Assembly: GCA_030539035.1 (NCBI GenBank)
Contig: JAUNSU010000008.1
Location: 1-60,650, forward strand
Length of the DNA stretch: 60,650 nt
Direction of reading: 5' to 3'
Source: Planctomycetia bacterium
GTDB taxonomy: Bacteria; Planctomycetota; Planctomycetia; Pirellulales; Thermoguttaceae
Within the stretch, counting starts at the first letter, position 1. Each line of letters starts with the position of its first letter. Below the pieces are notes generated by a model. The model searched no databases and was not told the DNA's origin. It saw only the letters and a list, made by a program, of their open reading frames with translations. Positions 30,638-38,411 of the stretch are shown one piece after another. Both the position numbers and the translations under genes were made by a program.

Positions 30638-33600
30638 ATGCAGGAACAATGGACTCAAGCCGATTCGATCGTCGAAGAACGCCTTCGACAAACGGAAAAG
30701 GAAGTCAAAAGAGTCGATTTCTTCGGAACGCTTGTCGAAATGGCGACGATCGCTCTTTTCGCTTTTCTGCTTGGAACCATCCTCGATCAATGGATCTTTC
30801 GATACGGACTGTCTGTTGCCGGAAGGGTCGCGTTTTTTGCACTGCTCTCCCTTACCCTGCTTGTAATCCTGATCATCCGGGTTCGCCCTCTGTTTCAATT
30901 TCGGATCAATCCGCTTTACGCGGCCAAGGTTCTTGAAGATCAGCCGGAGATTCATAAAAATTCCGTGATCAACTGGCTTCTTTTGCGCAAGATCGAAGAT
31001 CCGTCAAGAAAAAAGAACAGTCCGATCGAAAACGCGGTGCTTAATGGAGTTGCGTCCCAGGCCGCAATGGAGATCAAGACACTTCCCAACGAAATGATCG
31101 TTGATCACGGATCCATTATTCGTTGGGGATTTCGGTTTATTTTCGTGCTCGTTCTGTTTTTCGCTTATATGATCCTCTCTTCAAAAAGCACATTGATCTC
31201 CGTAAGCCGATTGGCTCTTCCAACAGCAAAGATCGCCCCGCCGCAATCTGTCCGTTTTATCAGTATTGCTCCGGGCAATAAAGAAATTCTGCAAGGGGCC
31301 GACTTGGAAATCGAAGCGCAAATTGCCGGCGTTGGCAATAAAAAGGTTTATCTTCTGTATTCTTCTCTCGATGGAAGAATCACGGATAAAGCAATCCCTG
31401 TCCCCTTAAAGAACGGAAACAGGTATTCTCTCCATTATCCGGAATCCGAAAAAGGAATTACCGATCCTTTTCGATATCGAATTCTCGTTGGCGATCCGGT
31501 TTCTTCCGAAAACCGATCCGAAGAGTATACGATCAAAGTGCGGCCGGCAATCGTCTTCTCTGCGGAAAAAGTCGTTTACAACTATCCGGAATATACAGGA
31601 CTTGCTCCTTTTACCCAGGAAAATTCCGGAGATGTTCGCGCTCTGGATGGATCCATTGTGCAGATCACCGCTTCAGCCAATACGCCGCTGGATAAAGCCC
31701 TTTTTATTCCCGGTAAAAACGAATCGGCCGCTCAAATCATGAGTTTGGACCCGAATCATCCGGAAAAGGCGTCGATCTCATTCCTGCTTTCTCGCGAAGA
31801 TTCTTCCCATGAACTGGCCATCCCAAAGTCCGATTCCTATGAAATTCAGTGCTTTGATAAAGAAGGGAACCAAAATTCCGTAAAAACATCCTATTCCATT
31901 AACATTATTGACGATCTTCCGCCAACGGTTTCTTTGGAAGAGCTGCCGGAAGGGATCATTTCACTTCCCGTCAATCAAAGATTGAATTTCTTTGTTCGAA
32001 CCGCCGATCCCGATTTCGGATTATCTTCCGTCGTTCTCCATCTCTTTAAAAGAGAATTGCAGGAGCGAAATACTCCTCCGGCCGAAAGGGACCAAACCTT
32101 GCCGGCGAAAGAATTATTGCCTGATCAGAAGAAAAATTTGAAAGAAGAACTCCTTTTACCCGCCTCTTTTATTCCAGCCGAACACGGGTTGAATATCGGT
32201 TCGGAATATGAACTGCAAATTGAAGTTCTGGACAACCGGCAGCCGGCGGCAAATCGAATCTGGTCCGGGAAAAAACTCTTTACCATTGTCGATCCCATTC
32301 AAAATCCCAACAATGAAGAAAAAAAACTTCCCGATAATGAGAAATCGGGATCGGATGGGAAAAAGGAGGGAGATCAGGAAAAAGAAAACGGATCCAAAGG
32401 TAAAAATGAGTCCGAATCGGACGGATCTTCCGGAGGAAATTCCGATCAGGGTAAAAATGGACCCGGCAATAAATCGGAAGAGAAGGATCAGGGCTCCGGC
32501 AGCGGTGATCAAAGTTCGGGCCAGCCCGATCCCTCGGGGGGGAAGCCGGATCAAAATAAAAGCTCCGGTGAAAATTCTTCGCAAAATGGACAAAACAGCG
32601 ATTCCAATCAGGAAGGATCCGGAGAGAATTCTTCGACAGGTCAATCGGGATCCCCCCAAAAATCCCCCGATTCCGGTTCCGGAACCCCGGATCCCAATTC
32701 GGGAAGTACAAATTCCGGAAATGATCCGAGTCCAGAGAAGGGCGATCCTTCCGAAAACAAGGAGAAAGGATCTCCTGATCAGCCTTCGCAAGGATCTTCT
32801 CCTGGCTCCTCTCCTTCCCCATCCGCAGCGTCTTCGTCCCCAAATGGTCCATCTCCCCAATCGGGCGAAGGATCAAATGAGCCTGTCGATCCGGATGCCA
32901 ATCCCGGTGATGCTTTCGAAAAAATTTTGGATCATCAAAATAAAAATCAGAATCAGGGAGGAAAAGGACAAAATCCGGGATCGGGCAATGAAGAAGGAAA
33001 TGGTCCTTCAGATCCCGCAGATCAGGGAGAGAACAGCGGTGATCCCCTCAAAAAGGATTCCCCGGATAAAAAGGATCCTTCAAGCGGATCTGGAGAAGGA
33101 ACCAATCCTCAAAAAACCGACCCTTCCGGCGACCCGATGAAAATGCCGCAGAATAATTCCGATCGTCCTTCCGATCCGAATGCCAAGCGGCATACGGCCG
33201 ATTCCGTCGATGAACTTCCATCCGGAATCAAAAGGGAAAGAGGTAAAGTCGATCCGAATACAAAGAATTTTCTTACCGGCGGAAATGATTCTAAAGCGGA
33301 TCAGGGAAAGAAAGTTGCTCCGGATGCCCATATCGCACAGGATCCCGAAAAAAGAACATCGGGAACTCCCTCTGCCGATGATAATACTCCAGGACGTGAT
33401 CAAAAGGCAAAAACACCTGAAGAACTGGGAAAAGAATTCGACATTCAGAAGGGAGAACCTTCCCGGGATCCCAAAGAAAAGAAGTCGGGACAGAATACGG
33501 AAATACCCGATCTCGATCCTTCCAAAATCCCGTTGGGAGGAACAGGGACCGAGGGTGCTCCCACCGCAAACTTGCCCCCGCAAAATCAGGAAGGAGATCA

Positions 33601-34114
33601 CAAAGGCGGATCTGAAGGAAACAGCGGAAAAGGAAATAATAATAAAAATCCTGATACTTCCGGAGTGGGAGGAACAGGACATGGTGATTCTTTTCAACAG
33701 CAGGACGCCGCCCCGCCGGATGATCCTCACTTAAAATATACGGAAAAAGCAACCTCGCTCGCTTTGGAATACATTGAAGATCAGCTCAAAAATGGGCCCG
33801 ACCCAACTCTTTTGAAAACATTGGGCTGGGACAAAAAACAATTGAGAGATTTTTTGACAAAATGGAAGGAAATGAAAGAAAAAGCGGGAAAGTATGGAAA
33901 AAATTCAAAAGAATATGTCATCTATGAAGATTCTTTGCGTAATATAGGGTTAAGGGAGCCGGGATCACAGCGATCTTTCAAGGCAGGATCGGAGCTTTCC
34001 TCCGGTTCTTCAACCAATAGAGAAAATGTTCGGTTTAATCCCCCGGCCCGATTTAAAGAACGGGTCCGTGTTTATCAACAGGGAATTTCAAAAGCCGGTA
34101 ATTCAAAAAATTGA
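30638..34114 (+). CDS. Large membrane protein with about 450-residue low-complexity Gly/Ser/Pro/Asp/Lys region
   Basis: A 1158-residue protein. Three N-terminal helices (about 31-51, 60-82 and 165-186) are followed by Ig-like or DUF4175-like beta domains (about 195-550; YNYPEYTGL and DDLPPTVSL are typical of this type). Residues about 557-1020 are almost entirely Gly, Ser, Pro, Asp, Asn, Lys, Glu and Gln, as in the disordered region of comparable planctomycete envelope proteins. A folded C-terminal module of about 90 residues then appears (TEKATSLALEYIEDQLKNGP, TLGWDKKQLRDFLTKW). Proteins of this build usually sit beside MoxR/VWA genes; here the MoxR gene is 28 kb away. The low-complexity DNA is rich in GATC. 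Function unknown. Confidence 0.78.
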   Translation: MQEQWTQADSIVEERLRQTEKEVKRVDFFGTLVEMATIALFAFLLGTILDQWIFRYGLSVAGRVAFFALLSLTLLVILIIRVRPLFQFRINPLYAAKVLEDQPEIHKNSVINWLLLRKIEDPSRKKNSPIENAVLNGVASQAAMEIKTLPNEMIVDHGSIIRWGFRFIFVLVLFFAYMILSSKSTLISVSRLALPTAKIAPPQSVRFISIAPGNKEILQGADLEIEAQIAGVGNKKVYLLYSSLDGRITDKAIPVPLKNGNRYSLHYPESEKGITDPFRYRILVGDPVSSENRSEEYTIKVRPAIVFSAEKVVYNYPEYTGLAPFTQENSGDVRALDGSIVQITASANTPLDKALFIPGKNESAAQIMSLDPNHPEKASISFLLSREDSSHELAIPKSDSYEIQCFDKEGNQNSVKTSYSINIIDDLPPTVSLEELPEGIISLPVNQRLNFFVRTADPDFGLSSVVLHLFKRELQERNTPPAERDQTLPAKELLPDQKKNLKEELLLPASFIPAEHGLNIGSEYELQIEVLDNRQPAANRIWSGKKLFTIVDPIQNPNNEEKKLPDNEKSGSDGKKEGDQEKENGSKGKNESESDGSSGGNSDQGKNGPGNKSEEKDQGSGSGDQSSGQPDPSGGKPDQNKSSGENSSQNGQNSDSNQEGSGENSSTGQSGSPQKSPDSGSGTPDPNSGSTNSGNDPSPEKGDPSENKEKGSPDQPSQGSSPGSSPSPSAASSSPNGPSPQSGEGSNEPVDPDANPGDAFEKILDHQNKNQNQGGKGQNPGSGNEEGNGPSDPADQGENSGDPLKKDSPDKKDPSSGSGEGTNPQKTDPSGDPMKMPQNNSDRPSDPNAKRHTADSVDELPSGIKRERGKVDPNTKNFLTGGNDSKADQGKKVAPDAHIAQDPEKRTSGTPSADDNTPGRDQKAKTPEELGKEFDIQKGEPSRDPKEKKSGQNTEIPDLDPSKIPLGGTGTEGAPTANLPPQNQEGDHKGGSEGNSGKGNNNKNPDTSGVGGTGHGDSFQQQDAAPPDDPHLKYTEKATSLALEYIEDQLKNGPDPTLLKTLGWDKKQLRDFLTKWKEMKEKAGKYGKNSKEYVIYEDSLRNIGLREPGSQRSFKAGSELSSGSSTNRENVRFNPPARFKERVRVYQQGISKAGNSKN

Positions 34115-34571
34115 GATCCAGTTTTCGATATTTTTCTCCCTTGCGATAAAATTCTCGATTTTACAAAAATGTCGATTACGCAGAGAAATATCATGCCCAT
34201 TATTCATTATAAACATCCCCGCTTCCAAAATTATGGGTTTTGGAATATTTCCCACCCCATGTGGATTTCTTTGCAATTTTGAGTTTTTCCTTGATTTTAT
34301 ACAAAAAAGTGTTTTATTTTAATACAGAGCTTAAAAGATTTACCGGTTTTTTCTCTTTTGACGGCAATAATCAGGAACGAAGTGCGTCAAATTACATCAA
34401 AAAAGAACGGTTTAAAGATCATTTCATTAAAATTAAGGTGATTTAGCAAGATTGGTATACTGATTGCATTATATTTCTGTTAATTCGAGAGAATCGAAGC
34501 AAGAAATGGCAGTTTGTCGGCAACTACTAAGGGTAAAAGAGACAAGAACACACAACATAAGGAACAATAAA
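34115..34571. other. 457-bp spacer upstream of the sigma-factor gene
   Basis: AT-rich. It contains a perfect 8-bp hairpin TTCCAAAA / TTTTGGAA (34223-34245) without a T tail, an inverted repeat TTTGACG / CGTCAAA (34357-34363 and 34385-34391), and a promoter-like element at 34453-34468. The sigma-factor frame is open from TTG 34464, but the RBS favours ATG 34572. No RNA gene recognised. Confidence 0.6.
34453..34468 (+). promoter_or_regulatory. Promoter-like element: extended -10, also sigma-54-like
   Basis: TGGTATACTGATTGCA reads as an extended -10 (TGG-TATACT) with a weak TTAAGG 18 bp upstream. It also has GG and GC at the exact sigma-54 distance with a perfect TTGCA. The -24 half (TGGTATA) is poor against TGGCACG, so sigma-70-type use is the likelier reading. 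It lies 104 nt upstream of the sigma-factor ATG. Confidence 0.4.
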
Positions 34572-35669
34572 ATGGTTGCACGAAAGAAAAAAAACAGCGA
34601 AATGGATTTTAACTTGGTTGAAAATCGTGAAATGATCGGAATTACAGGAAAAGATTCCTCTGCTCTCGATCAGGAGGATTATTTTGTTGTTCAAGGATCG
34701 ATGATCAAGCATCAATCGATGGAAACCTTGTGTTCTGAAGAAGATAATGATCTTCAAGCCTCTCTTTTGGAACGAGCTGAAAAAATTGCCAACTTTCCAT
34801 TGGATTATATACCGAGTCCGGAGTTTACCCCCGATATTACACCGGAACAAGAGCGGCAGATCCTTTCTTCTTTGCCGCAGAATCCCGATCAATCCGCGAT
34901 GCCCGCATTGAATGTTCCGGAAGAATCGATGATTTTGCCTTCCAATTATCTCTATCGGCTGGATGAAATCGAAGTTCTTACAAAAGAACGTGAAATTCAT
35001 CTGTTCCGTCGATTCAATTACTTGAAGTGGAAGGCGAATCTTCTCCGTGATAGGTTGGATCCCCTTTGCCCGAATTCCCGGCTCATGGATGAAATTGAGG
35101 TCCTTTACAACGAATCGATCAAGGCCAAGAACTTTTTGATCTCGGTCAATCTTCGTCTGGTCGTTTCTGTTGCGAAAAAATGTTCCAATTCCGTTCAACC
35201 GATCCATGAAATGATCAGCGATGGAAATCTTTCCCTGATTCGTGCCGTGGAAAAATTCGATTACACCCTGGGATACAAGTTCAGTACTTACGCATCTTGG
35301 GCAATTTACCGAAATTTCGCGCGAACGATCCCGGAAGAGAAAAAACATCGGGAACGTTTTCGCCCGAGCGATCTTGCCGTCTTCGAATCTCATGTCGATC
35401 CGAGTGATTCCTCGATCGAAAAGGAACGTATTTGTACGGAACAGATGAATCAGGTCGCGAGCTTTATGGAAGGGCTGGACGATCGGGAACGCGCGATCAT
35501 TCAGCGAAGATACGGCTTGGGAAAACATCAGACCCCGCAAACTCTCCGACAGGTCGGATCGGAAATGGGCGTTACTAAAGAACGGGTCCGGCAAATTGAG
35601 ACCCGTGCGATTGCCAAAATGAGAAAATTCGCCCGGGAAAACCGGATCGAAATCCCCGATTTCATGTAA
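34572..35669 (+). CDS. Sigma-70-family RNA polymerase sigma factor (primary/group-2-like)
   Basis: A 366-residue sigma factor. After about 110 poorly conserved residues there is a region-1.2-like helix (LDEIEVLTKEREIHLFRRFN). Region 2 follows (NFLISVNLRLVVSVAKKCSN, then SDGNLSLIRAVEKFDYTLGYKFSTYASWAIYRNFAR, covering the -10-recognition helix). Region 4 follows directly (LDDRERAIIQRRYGLG, then VGSEMGVTKERVRQIETRAIAKMRKFA). Only about 60 residues separate regions 2 and 4, so a full region 3 is not visible. That points to an alternative rather than housekeeping factor, although region 2 and 4 sequences are RpoD-like. Start: ATG 34572 with AAGGA; upstream in-frame starts are 34506 and TTG 34464. 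A perfect terminator follows. Confidence 0.9.
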   Translation: MVARKKKNSEMDFNLVENREMIGITGKDSSALDQEDYFVVQGSMIKHQSMETLCSEEDNDLQASLLERAEKIANFPLDYIPSPEFTPDITPEQERQILSSLPQNPDQSAMPALNVPEESMILPSNYLYRLDEIEVLTKEREIHLFRRFNYLKWKANLLRDRLDPLCPNSRLMDEIEVLYNESIKAKNFLISVNLRLVVSVAKKCSNSVQPIHEMISDGNLSLIRAVEKFDYTLGYKFSTYASWAIYRNFARTIPEEKKHRERFRPSDLAVFESHVDPSDSSIEKERICTEQMNQVASFMEGLDDRERAIIQRRYGLGKHQTPQTLRQVGSEMGVTKERVRQIETRAIAKMRKFARENRIEIPDFM

Positions 35670-35690
35670 TCTCTCTTTCTTTCTAAATGG

Positions 35691-35724
35691 AAAAAAGGAA
35701 TATCTTCGGATATTCCTTTTTTTT
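35691..35724 (+). terminator. Terminator with TTCG tetraloop
   Basis: A6-GGAATATC, loop TTCG, GATATTCC-T8: a near-perfect 14-bp stem ending in a T run, 22 nt after the sigma-factor stop. The A/T-flanked symmetry lets it act on both strands. Confidence 0.93.
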
Positions 35725-35849
35725 GGACTTGAAAGCAGTAATCCCGTTTTTTTAAGACATTCCGAACCCTTCTCTTTTTCCCTTTTCCGGTTAAAATATG
35801 AAAAGAAAATGTCTTTGGTAAATTCCATCCGAGAAGAAATGAATGGTTA

Positions 35850-36887
35850 ATGAATATGGAGTCCCCAGAAAAAACTTTCAGCAAAGTTCCCGATGAACTC
35901 AGCAGCGCCTATCGCCTGATCGATTCGGAATTAGAACAAGTGCAAGCCCTCTTGCATGATTTACTGAAGCAGACGTCAAAAGAAACGGAAGAGATCGTTC
36001 GATATTCCTTTAAACTCGGAGGCAAGCGCCTTCGTCCGGTTCTTGTTCTTCTTTCTGGAAAAGTCGCCGGCGCGATTCGACAGGAACATCTTTACGCGGC
36101 GTCCGCTCTGGAATTGATTCATACAGGAACCCTGGTTCACGATGATATCCTTGACGGAGCCCAATTTCGAAGGCATCTGGAAACGATCCATGTTCGCTGG
36201 GACAGTAAAGCCGCCGTGTTGGCCGGCGATTATCTTTTGATCCTTGCGATTCTGATGATTACCCGATGCCGGGACCTCAACGCTTATCAAATTGTTGCCG
36301 AGGCTTGCCGGGCAACTTGCGATGGAGAATTGCGGCAGAACCGGAATTGTTCCCATTTCGAAATGTCCCTGGAAGAATATCAAAAGATCATCGGCGGAAA
36401 AACGGCTTCTTTGCTGGAATGCAGCTGCGAGCTGGGCGCGTATTTTTCCGGTGCGGATCAGGATCGGATCAACTGCTTTAAAAATTTCGGATATGATCTC
36501 GGGATCTCCTTTCAAATCGTTGATGATATTTTGGATCTGGTCGGCGATGAAGAGAATACCGGCAAAACATTGGGAACCGATCTGATCAATCATAAACCGA
36601 CCCTTCCTTTGATCCTGTATCTTGAGTCCGCTTCAAAATCGGATCGGACCGAAATGCTCGATCTCTTGAACAGAAATGAGATGGATCAGAAAATTTGCGA
36701 TACGATCCGCCAACAACTGATCGGCAGCGGGTCTGTTCGCAAAGCAAAGGAATACGCAAAATCGATCCTTGAAAACGCCTGTCAAAAAATCAGTAATAAT
36801 ACGCAAGCCGATCGAAATGCGGATCAGGCGGCGGCAATGGAAGCCCTCTTTGATGTTGCCCGTTTTGTCGTTGCGAGAAAACTGTAA
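35850..36887 (+). CDS. Polyprenyl diphosphate synthase
   Basis: A 345-residue trans-isoprenyl diphosphate synthase that extends allylic diphosphates with isopentenyl diphosphate. First Asp-rich motif: LVHDDILDGAQFRRH (DDxxD, about 101-105); GGKRLRPVL upstream; second motif: FQIVDDILDLVGDEENTGK. LPLILYL lies in the C-terminal half. Length fits long-chain (octaprenyl/heptaprenyl) synthases that supply quinone side chains. Chain length cannot be read with confidence. Start ATG 35850 or 35856; the RBS is modest. Terminator-isolated from the sigma-factor gene, and followed by queC. Confidence 0.92.
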   Translation: MNMESPEKTFSKVPDELSSAYRLIDSELEQVQALLHDLLKQTSKETEEIVRYSFKLGGKRLRPVLVLLSGKVAGAIRQEHLYAASALELIHTGTLVHDDILDGAQFRRHLETIHVRWDSKAAVLAGDYLLILAILMITRCRDLNAYQIVAEACRATCDGELRQNRNCSHFEMSLEEYQKIIGGKTASLLECSCELGAYFSGADQDRINCFKNFGYDLGISFQIVDDILDLVGDEENTGKTLGTDLINHKPTLPLILYLESASKSDRTEMLDLLNRNEMDQKICDTIRQQLIGSGSVRKAKEYAKSILENACQKISNNTQADRNADQAAAMEALFDVARFVVARKL

Positions 36888-36966
36888 TAAAGATAAAGAT
36901 GAAAATGAAAAATTCAAAATTTTTCCATAGGATACTGTCGTTCATTAAAAAGGATCGGAGAGAGAA

Positions 36967-37668
36967 ATGAAAACGCGCGCGGTAATCCTCCTGTCGGGAG
37001 GCCTTGATTCCTCAACCGTTTGTGCTTGTGCGGCCGCCGAAGAGCGCGAAATTCATGCGTTGACTTTCGATTACAATCAGCGCAACCGAGTCGAACTGAA
37101 CTCGGCCCGGGCTGTTGCAAGGCGATGGAATGTTCAGGAACATCTCATTTTTCCTGTTGATCTGAGTCTTTTCGGAGGAAGCTCTCTTGTCGATCCGAAT
37201 ATGGAAGTTCGTAAAGATGTTCCTCTGGAAAAGATCGGAGAAAAAATACCAACCTCTTATGTTCCCGCACGCAATACCGTCTTTCTTTCTCTTGCGCTTG
37301 CTTTTGCTGAAACCCGAAAGGCGTCCGAGATCTGGATCGGAGTCAATCATGTCGATTACAGCGGATATCCCGACTGCCGGCCGGAATTCATTCAGGCTTT
37401 CGAAAATCTCGCGGCACTCGCAACGCGAATGGGAACGGAAGAGGGATCCCCTCTCAAAATTCGAACTCCGCTTTTGAATTTGAAAAAAGGGGAAATTATT
37501 CTGCTGGGACTTCGGATGGGCGTCGATTACTCCCAAACCTGCACATGCTATTCCCCATTTGACAACGGACAGCCTTGCGGGCATTGCGAGTCCTGTCTTC
37601 TTCGCCAAGCCGGATTTGAAGAGGCGGGAATCTCCGATCCTCTTCTGGAAAGATTTATCCAGCAATAA
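36967..37668 (+). CDS. queC: 7-cyano-7-deazaguanine synthase
   Basis: A 233-residue N-type ATP pyrophosphatase that converts 7-carboxy-7-deazaguanine and ammonia to preQ0 in queuosine synthesis. PP-loop LLSGGLDSST (about 8-17), TFDYNQRNRVEL, YVPARNTVFLSLALAFAE, GVNHVDYSGYPDCRPEF, and the C-terminal zinc cysteines in CYSPFDNGQPCGHCESC are all family hallmarks. Start: ATG with GGAGAGAG. No queD/queE/queF neighbour. It converges on rsfS, with 35 bp between the stops. Confidence 0.96.
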   Translation: MKTRAVILLSGGLDSSTVCACAAAEEREIHALTFDYNQRNRVELNSARAVARRWNVQEHLIFPVDLSLFGGSSLVDPNMEVRKDVPLEKIGEKIPTSYVPARNTVFLSLALAFAETRKASEIWIGVNHVDYSGYPDCRPEFIQAFENLAALATRMGTEEGSPLKIRTPLLNLKKGEIILLGLRMGVDYSQTCTCYSPFDNGQPCGHCESCLLRQAGFEEAGISDPLLERFIQQ

Positions 37669-37703
37669 ATCCTTCCCCGATTTCGATAAAGGAACAGATC
37701 GGT

Positions 37704-38396
37704 TTAATAAGGAACAACCGATCCTTTGCCCCAGAGTTCTTCGAGAGCATAGAAATCCCGAACATCCGGATCAAAAAGATGGATCACAATATCATCGTAA
37801 TCCAGAACGATCCAGCGGCTTTCCTGATATCCATTGATCCCGCGTCGGGTATCCTTGAGCTTTTTCTCAAAAACATCGTCGATTTCATCACTGATCGCGT
37901 GAAGTTGCCGACGGCTTGCGCCGGACGCGATCACAAAGAAATCGAACGCCTGGGTAATCTCGCGAAGATCCAGGATTTTGATATCGGTTCCCTTATTTTC
38001 TTCAATGATTTTGGCCGCGATTTTGGCCCTTTCGATTGCTTCCGGAAGATCCGTTCTTGTTCGGACAATCTCGACATTGGAACGCGGCGGCGCAATGGAT
38101 GTTTCTTTCTCAATATCCAGATTTCGCGCCGGAGTTCTTTTCTCGGCGGGCTTCTTTACGGCGGATTTTTTCACGGAAGATCGTTTTCCGGCCGTTTTCT
38201 TTCCAACAGAACGTCCGGCCGCCGATTTCTTTACGGTTGCTTTCTTTACAGACGGTTTGCCGGCGGATTTCTTCGCGGACTTAACCGTCGATTTGGATGC
38301 GGAGATATCCTTATTGGAGGGATCTTCTCCTTTTACAGCTTTTGTTTTTTCCGTTTTCTCTTTGCCTTCAGGCAATCCATTTTTTGAAGCGGACAT
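37704..38396 (-). CDS. rsfS: Ribosomal silencing factor RsfS with Lys/Ala-rich N-terminal extension
   Basis: A 230-residue protein. The C-terminal 120 residues are RsfS, which binds uL14 on the large subunit and blocks subunit joining: AKIIEENKGTDIKILDLREI, FDFFVIASGASRRQLHAI, GYQESRWIVLDYDDIVIHLFD, RDFYALEELWG. The preceding 100 residues are built of Lys-Lys-(Ser/Ala)-Ala-like repeats (KKATVKKSAAGRSVGKKTAG), very like histone H1/HC2-type tails. RsfS is usually 105-130 residues. It follows the FAD/Fe-S enzyme by 15 nt on the same strand, so they are probably co-transcribed. The usual partners nadD and proA/obg are absent. Confidence 0.92.
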   Translation of the reverse strand: MSASKNGLPEGKEKTEKTKAVKGEDPSNKDISASKSTVKSAKKSAGKPSVKKATVKKSAAGRSVGKKTAGKRSSVKKSAVKKPAEKRTPARNLDIEKETSIAPPRSNVEIVRTRTDLPEAIERAKIAAKIIEENKGTDIKILDLREITQAFDFFVIASGASRRQLHAISDEIDDVFEKKLKDTRRGINGYQESRWIVLDYDDIVIHLFDPDVRDFYALEELWGKGSVVPY

Positions 38397-38411
38397 AAAT
38401 CTCTTCCTTAA

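Noticed and set aside
32208..33140. Arg/Lys/Ile/Pro-rich 310-codon open frame on the plus strand
   Set aside because: It is the shadow frame of the low-complexity Gly/Ser/Asp region of the 30638 gene; composition is a by-product of repeated GATCC-like codons.
34357..34468. A second true sigma-54 promoter upstream of the sigma-70-family gene
   Set aside because: GG and GC spacing fits, but the -24 half is TGGTATA and an extended -10 (TGG-TATACT) explains it better; kept only as a low-confidence promoter.
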